A stretch of DNA of 64,000 nt from Pseudothioclava arenosa (GTDB taxonomy: Bacteria; Pseudomonadota; Alphaproteobacteria; Rhodobacterales; Rhodobacteraceae): positions 310,001 to 374,000 of the forward strand of contig NZ_NTJD01000003.1 in assembly GCF_002358085.1 (NCBI RefSeq). Reading direction: 5' to 3'. The translations under genes and the position numbers were made by a program. This document shows, piece after piece, positions 60,392 through 64,000 of the stretch. The notes beneath the pieces are model-generated. The model ran no database searches and was not told the origin of the DNA. It saw only the letters and a list, made by a program, of their open reading frames with translations. Each line of letters opens with the position of its first letter. The stretch's first letter is position 1.

Positions 60392-62194
60392 ATGCCCGAG
60401 CGTGATCCAATCTCTACCGGACCGATGATGGCGGCGCGGGATCGCCGCCGCCGCTCGCCATGGCCTTTGCGCCTGACGATGGTGGGGTTTGTCGCGCTGG
60501 CGATCGGGGTGATGTGGATCACCAACCTCTGGCTGACCGAGCGGTTCACTGAAACCACGCGGGTGCGCGCCGAGCTGCGACTGGCGCTCTACTCCGGGAA
60601 CATCATTTCAGAGCTTCAGCGTACCTCGGTGGTGCCGCTTTTGCTGGCGCGCGACCCCGAGCTGACCAATGCCTTGGGAAGCGGCGATTTTTCGCGCACC
60701 TCGGCGCGGCTGATCACGGCGCGCGATGAGATTGCCGCCGCCTCGATCCGGCTTGTGGACCTGAGCGGGCGGGTGGTGGCAGCGACCAACCGCAACCTGA
60801 TCGGCACGCATTATTCAAGCAATCCTTTCTTCGTCGAGGCGCTGCGCTCGCGCGATACGGTGTTTACCGCCGCGCAAAGCGACACCGGCGGGACCGAGTT
60901 CAACTATTCGCGCGCGCTTCTGGCGGGGGGCAAGCCCGCTGGGGTGATCGTCGTCGAGGCGGAACTGTCGAAATTCGAACGTTCCTGGGCGGGGATTTCG
61001 GATGCGGTGGCGGTGCTCGACAGCGAGGGGCGGATCATCCTGACCACCGAGCCGAAATGGCGCGGCCTGACGCTGAGCGAGGCGCTGAGCGTGCGCTCGG
61101 TGCCTTCGGCGCTGGAGCGGGCGTTGCAGGCGACGGCGGATTGGGCCAACGAGGCGCCCGACGCCTATCTGCGCGGCCAGGCGGTGATGCAGACCGAGAC
61201 GCGGATCCCGTTCCGGGGCTGGCGGATGATCGCCTTTACCTCCTATGCCTCGGTGCGCGAGCGGGTGAATGCGGTGCTGGCGCTGGAAATCATGGGCTTC
61301 GCGATCCTGCTCGCGGTCGGGTTCTACTGGCTGTCGCGGCGCGCGCGGGTGCAATCGGCCGTTTACCGCGCGGAATCCGCCGAGCTGCGGGCGCTGAACG
61401 CGCGGCTGTCGCGCGAGATCGCCGAGCGTGAGCGCGTGCAGAAGGACCTTGCCGTGGCCGAGCAGACGCTGGAGCAAAGCTCCAAGCTGGCGGTTCTGGG
61501 CGAGATGTCGGCGGCGGTCAGCCATGAGCTGAACCAGCCGCTGGCCGCGATGAAGACCTATCTGGCGGGGGCGCGACTGCTGTTGCAGCGCGGCCGGCCC
61601 GAAGAGGCGCTGTCGTCCTTCCAGCGGATCGACGACCTGATCGAACGGATGGGGGCGATCACCCGACAGCTCAAATCCTATGCGCGCAAGGGCGGCGAGG
61701 CCTTTGAGCCGGTCGACCTGCGCGCCTCGATTTCGGCGGCTCTGGCGATGATGGAGCCGCAGCTCAAGCATCGCACTGTGGCGATCACGCGCACCTTGCC
61801 GCGCCAGCCGGTGAAGGTGATGGCGGACCGTGTGCGTCTCGAACAAGTGATCATCAACCTGTTGCGCAATGCGCTCGATGCGACGAAGGCAGTGGCCGAG
61901 CCGCAGATCGAGATCCTGCTGACGGCCGGCGAAAGCGCGGTGCTGACGCTGCGCGACAACGGCCCCGGGATCACCGATCTGGAGAAGCTTTTTGAGCCGT
62001 TCTGGACGACCAAGAAGCCGGGCGAGGGGACGGGGCTGGGGCTGGCCATTTCCTCCTCGATCGCGACGGATCTGGGCGGGCGGCTCACGGCCCATAACGC
62101 GGAGGGCGGCGGCGCGGTGTTCGAACTGCAACTGCCGCTCCTGACCGAAGACACGAAAACGCCGCCAAAGCGCGGCATCAGAGCAGCGGAGTAG
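60392..62194 (+). CDS. dctB: C4-dicarboxylate-type sensor histidine kinase DctB
   Basis: A membrane histidine kinase of 600 residues. Seen: two membrane helices (about 27-47 and 295-315) around a periplasmic PAS/Cache-like sensor (about 50-290), a coiled linker, then the HisKA box with His378 in AVSHELNQPLAAMKTY, the N box LLRNALDATK and DNGPGI, and the G2 GTGLGLAIS. This arrangement is that of DctB, which senses C4-dicarboxylates in rhizobia. It is followed three bases later by dctD. Ligand unverified; other organic acids are possible. Confidence 0.92.
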   Translation: MPERDPISTGPMMAARDRRRRSPWPLRLTMVGFVALAIGVMWITNLWLTERFTETTRVRAELRLALYSGNIISELQRTSVVPLLLARDPELTNALGSGDFSRTSARLITARDEIAAASIRLVDLSGRVVAATNRNLIGTHYSSNPFFVEALRSRDTVFTAAQSDTGGTEFNYSRALLAGGKPAGVIVVEAELSKFERSWAGISDAVAVLDSEGRIILTTEPKWRGLTLSEALSVRSVPSALERALQATADWANEAPDAYLRGQAVMQTETRIPFRGWRMIAFTSYASVRERVNAVLALEIMGFAILLAVGFYWLSRRARVQSAVYRAESAELRALNARLSREIAERERVQKDLAVAEQTLEQSSKLAVLGEMSAAVSHELNQPLAAMKTYLAGARLLLQRGRPEEALSSFQRIDDLIERMGAITRQLKSYARKGGEAFEPVDLRASISAALAMMEPQLKHRTVAITRTLPRQPVKVMADRVRLEQVIINLLRNALDATKAVAEPQIEILLTAGESAVLTLRDNGPGITDLEKLFEPFWTTKKPGEGTGLGLAISSSIATDLGGRLTAHNAEGGGAVFELQLPLLTEDTKTPPKRGIRAAE

Positions 62195-62197
62195 ACC

Positions 62198-63532
62198 ATG
62201 GCGGGGATGATCAAGGTAGCGATCGTCGATGACGAAGAGGACATGCGGCAATCGGTCAGCCAATGGCTGGCGCTGTCGGGCTTCGACACGGTGACTTTCC
62301 CTTCGGCCGAGGAGGCGCTGCGCGAAATCGGCGCCGACTGGCCCGGCGTGGTGATCTCAGACATCCGGATGCCGGGCATGGACGGGATGGCCTTTCTGAA
62401 GCGGCTGATGGGCCTTGATAGCGGGCTGCCGGTGATCATGATCACCGGCCATGGCGACGTGCCGATGGCGGTCGAGGCGATGCGCCTTGGCGCGATGGAT
62501 TTCCTTGAAAAGCCCTTCGATCCCGACCGGATGAACGAGCTGGTCAAGCGCGCGACCCAGGCGCGGCGGACCACGCTCGACAATCGCGCGCTGCGCCGCG
62601 ACCTCGCGCAGGGCGAGCAGGTGATGGGCAAGCTGATCGGCACCTCCGATCCGATGGAGCGGCTGCGCGAAGATATCCTCGATCTCAGCCAGGCCGATGG
62701 CCATGTGCTGATCGACGGCGAGACCGGCACCGGCAAGACGCTGGTTGCGCATGCGCTCCATGCCACCGGCCCGCGCGCGGGCAAGAAATTCACCGTGATC
62801 TCCTGTGCGGCCTTCACCGATGACGCGCTGAGCGCGCGGCTTTTTGGCCCGGTCGAGGAGGGCGGGCTTCTGCCGCTTGTCGAGGAGGCGCGCGGCGGCA
62901 CGCTCTGCCTTGAGGATGTCGAGGCGCTCAGCCCCGCGCTGCAGGCCCGCCTCGTGCAATTCATCAACGATCAGGGCGCGCCGGCCGAGACCCGGATCAT
63001 CGCGATCTGCAATACCCATGGCGAAGGCCGCACCGTCGAGGACGCGCTGCGCCCCGACCTCTACTATCGTCTCGCCGCGCTCAAGATCACGCTGCCGCCG
63101 CTGCGCAGCCGTGGCGAGGATGTGCTCACGCTCTTCAATCGCATGGCCGAGCAATTCGCCGATGAATACGGCTGCGACGTGCCCGAGATCACCGCGCAAG
63201 AGGCCGCGCAGCTCTTGCAGGCGCCCTGGCCGGGCAATGTGCGCCAACTCATCAACGTGGCTGAGCGCGCCGTGCTGCAAGCGCGCCGCGGCACCGGCTC
63301 GATCGCGTCCTTGCTGATGAACGACGATGAAGACGCGGGCCCGCCCGCGATGACGACCGAGGGCAAGCCGCTCAAGGAATATGTCGAGAATTTCGAAAAG
63401 ATGTTGATCGACAATACGATGCGTCGTCACAAGGGCTCGATCGCGGCGGTGATGGAGGAGCTGTGCCTGCCGCGCCGCACGCTGAACGAGAAAATGGCGA
63501 AATACGGGCTGAGCCGCTCGGATTACATCTGA
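62198..63532 (+). CDS. dctD: DctD-like response regulator (AAA+ with changed sigma-54 loop)
   Basis: A 444-residue NtrC-family regulator. Seen: a receiver domain (1-120) with Asp55 and Lys105, an AAA+ domain (about 145-365) with Walker A GETGTGKT (174-181) and a Walker B-like GTLCLEDVE (234-242), and a Fis-type helix-turn-helix at the end (KGSIAAVMEELCLPRRTLNEKM). The loop that normally carries GAFTGA reads LFGPVEEGGLLP (215-226), so the sigma-54 contact is missing, and Walker B has ED in place of DE. It probably acts with another sigma factor, as R. capsulatus NtrC does, or not as a canonical activator. Paired with dctB. Confidence 0.9.
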   Translation: MAGMIKVAIVDDEEDMRQSVSQWLALSGFDTVTFPSAEEALREIGADWPGVVISDIRMPGMDGMAFLKRLMGLDSGLPVIMITGHGDVPMAVEAMRLGAMDFLEKPFDPDRMNELVKRATQARRTTLDNRALRRDLAQGEQVMGKLIGTSDPMERLREDILDLSQADGHVLIDGETGTGKTLVAHALHATGPRAGKKFTVISCAAFTDDALSARLFGPVEEGGLLPLVEEARGGTLCLEDVEALSPALQARLVQFINDQGAPAETRIIAICNTHGEGRTVEDALRPDLYYRLAALKITLPPLRSRGEDVLTLFNRMAEQFADEYGCDVPEITAQEAAQLLQAPWPGNVRQLINVAERAVLQARRGTGSIASLLMNDDEDAGPPAMTTEGKPLKEYVENFEKMLIDNTMRRHKGSIAAVMEELCLPRRTLNEKMAKYGLSRSDYI

Positions 63533-63536
63533 GGGG

Positions 63537-63556
63537 CAGGGGCTCCGCCCCCTTTG
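63537..63556 (+). terminator. Hairpin after dctD
   Basis: GGGGC-TCC-GCCCC followed by CTTTG, directly after the dctD stop. A likely terminator. Confidence 0.5.
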
Positions 63557-63574
63557 CCTTGCGGCAAATTCCCC

Positions 63575-63631
63575 CGGAGTATTTGTGGCTCGATGAAAGG
63601 CCAGCTTTCATTTTGCCCGAAATATCCCGGG
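63575..63631. repeat. Inverted pair of intergenic repeats after dctD
   Basis: CCGGAGTATTTGTGGCTCGA followed by TGAAAG is faced by CTTTCATTTTG-N4-AAATATCCCGG. The inner arms GATGAAAG/CTTTCATT form a stem. It contains both sub-types of the family in opposite directions. Confidence 0.7.
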
Positions 63632-64000
63632 GGTGAATGGCGAAGCCAGAGGGGGCAGGGCCCCCTTGCCCCTCCGGGCTGCGGCGTTCGTCAACCATGC
63701 CTTGACGAAAAACCGATTGTCTTCGCCCTGATTTCCCCGCTATTGTCGTGCACAGTCGGCAGAAGGCTGCGCTATTTCGCGCCCCTGCCCACCGAAATTC
63801 GCTGATTGCCGGGCGTTTGGACCTCTGAGGACATGTCCCGCTCTGGATCAACCGATTGGTCGAAAGACCGCCGCCTTGCCCGGCTTTCCCTCGGGAAACG
63901 GGTGAAACTTTGGGCGCAGCGCCGGACCCCGGTGTGAGCGCTTGGGAAAGAACCGCGATGACGCGATGCGCAGTTGCGAAGATGACGATGGGCGGGCCCT
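63632..64000 (+). other. 369 bp with no recognised gene; possible gene start at the right edge
   Basis: A GC-rich stretch. A 34-residue frame at 63833-63937 (MSRSGSTDWSKDRRLARLSL then GKRVKLWAQRRTPV) has GAGG only two bases upstream and is doubtful. A GTG at 63934 or ATG at 63958 (preceded by GGAAAG) opens a frame that runs off the edge, (M)SAWERTAMTRCAVAKM. It may be the start of the next gene; nothing can be identified. Confidence 0.3.

Noticed and set aside
63833-63937. 34-residue frame near the right edge
   Set aside because: The ribosome site is too close to the ATG (two bases) and no homologue is known; kept only as a remark in the region entry.

Overview
The window is a GC-rich chromosomal segment from an alphaproteobacterium, almost certainly a member of the Rhodobacteraceae (Rhodobacter/Cereibacter/Paracoccus-like). 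The evidence is the gene order gltA-gltX-comEC-lexA-moeA-moaC-trpC-trpD-trpG, a B12-dependent ribonucleotide reductase as the only RNR seen, a LexA box of the GTTC-N7-GTTC alphaproteobacterial type, a TRAP 2-oxoacid-binding protein resembling TakP, DUF1476 and DUF2852 proteins, and a split betaine/homocysteine methyltransferase plus corrinoid-protein pair. Nothing looks like a prophage, insertion sequence, CRISPR array or genomic island; codon use is uniform and the genes are mostly core metabolism.

Layout. 0-9 kb: gltA (cut by the left edge) and gltX, divergent comEC, then a leftward trpG-trpD-trpC-moaC-moeA chain joined by 4-bp overlaps, followed by lexA with its own SOS promoter. 9-18 kb: a polysaccharide-deacetylase-like gene separates trpGDC from ppiD-trpE; then an aminotransferase, gpt, a LysE exporter and fabI. 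17.7-24.2 kb: pdxH, a double cold-shock protein, a DUF192 protein, tRNA-Pro(TGG), a 560-bp intergenic region with clustered DnaA-box-like sites, nrdJ and a small downstream gene. 24.3-27.7 kb: a LysR regulator divergent from an oxidoreductase-DoxX-extradiol dioxygenase operon. 27.7-34.8 kb: ilvB-ilvN behind a complete attenuator (promoter, leader peptide with Ile-Leu-Val-Val-Val, antiterminator, terminator), TRAP transporter subunits Q and M, a GFA-type protein and a convergent TRAP binding protein. 35-43.7 kb: bpt, a DUF2852 gene with two matching 23-bp palindromes, a YbaK-type deacylase, glnE, a small gene, eda and edd (with a LacI-type operator between its -35 and -10) and a lipoprotein. 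43.7-50.5 kb: an rlmI-like methyltransferase, PIN protein and DUF2478 protein, then zwf-pgl-pgi and an HNH protein. 50.7-58.4 kb: esterase, DNA glycosylase, MFS and SulP transporters, and the DUF1638 / 52-aa membrane protein / corrinoid protein / Bmt methyltransferase module, then DUF1476. 58.6-63.5 kb: purC-purS-purQ and a DctB/DctD two-component pair.

How the genes work together. pgi, zwf, pgl, edd and eda form a complete Entner-Doudoroff route within 10 kb. TRAP subunits and DctBD point to organic-acid use. trpE, trpG, trpD, trpC, ilvB and ilvN supply aromatic and branched amino acids. bmt, the corrinoid protein and DUF1638 look like part of a split, B12-dependent methionine synthase; with nrdJ they make the organism strongly B12-dependent. 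The most noteworthy observations are the ilvBN attenuator, the split-methionine-synthase module with its small membrane protein, a DctD-like regulator lacking the sigma-54-contacting GAFTGA loop, paired palindromes near the DUF2852 gene, a DnaA-box cluster ahead of nrdJ, and a family of short intergenic inverted repeats seen at six places. All functional statements rest on reading the sequence and on knowledge of the protein families; no database search was run.
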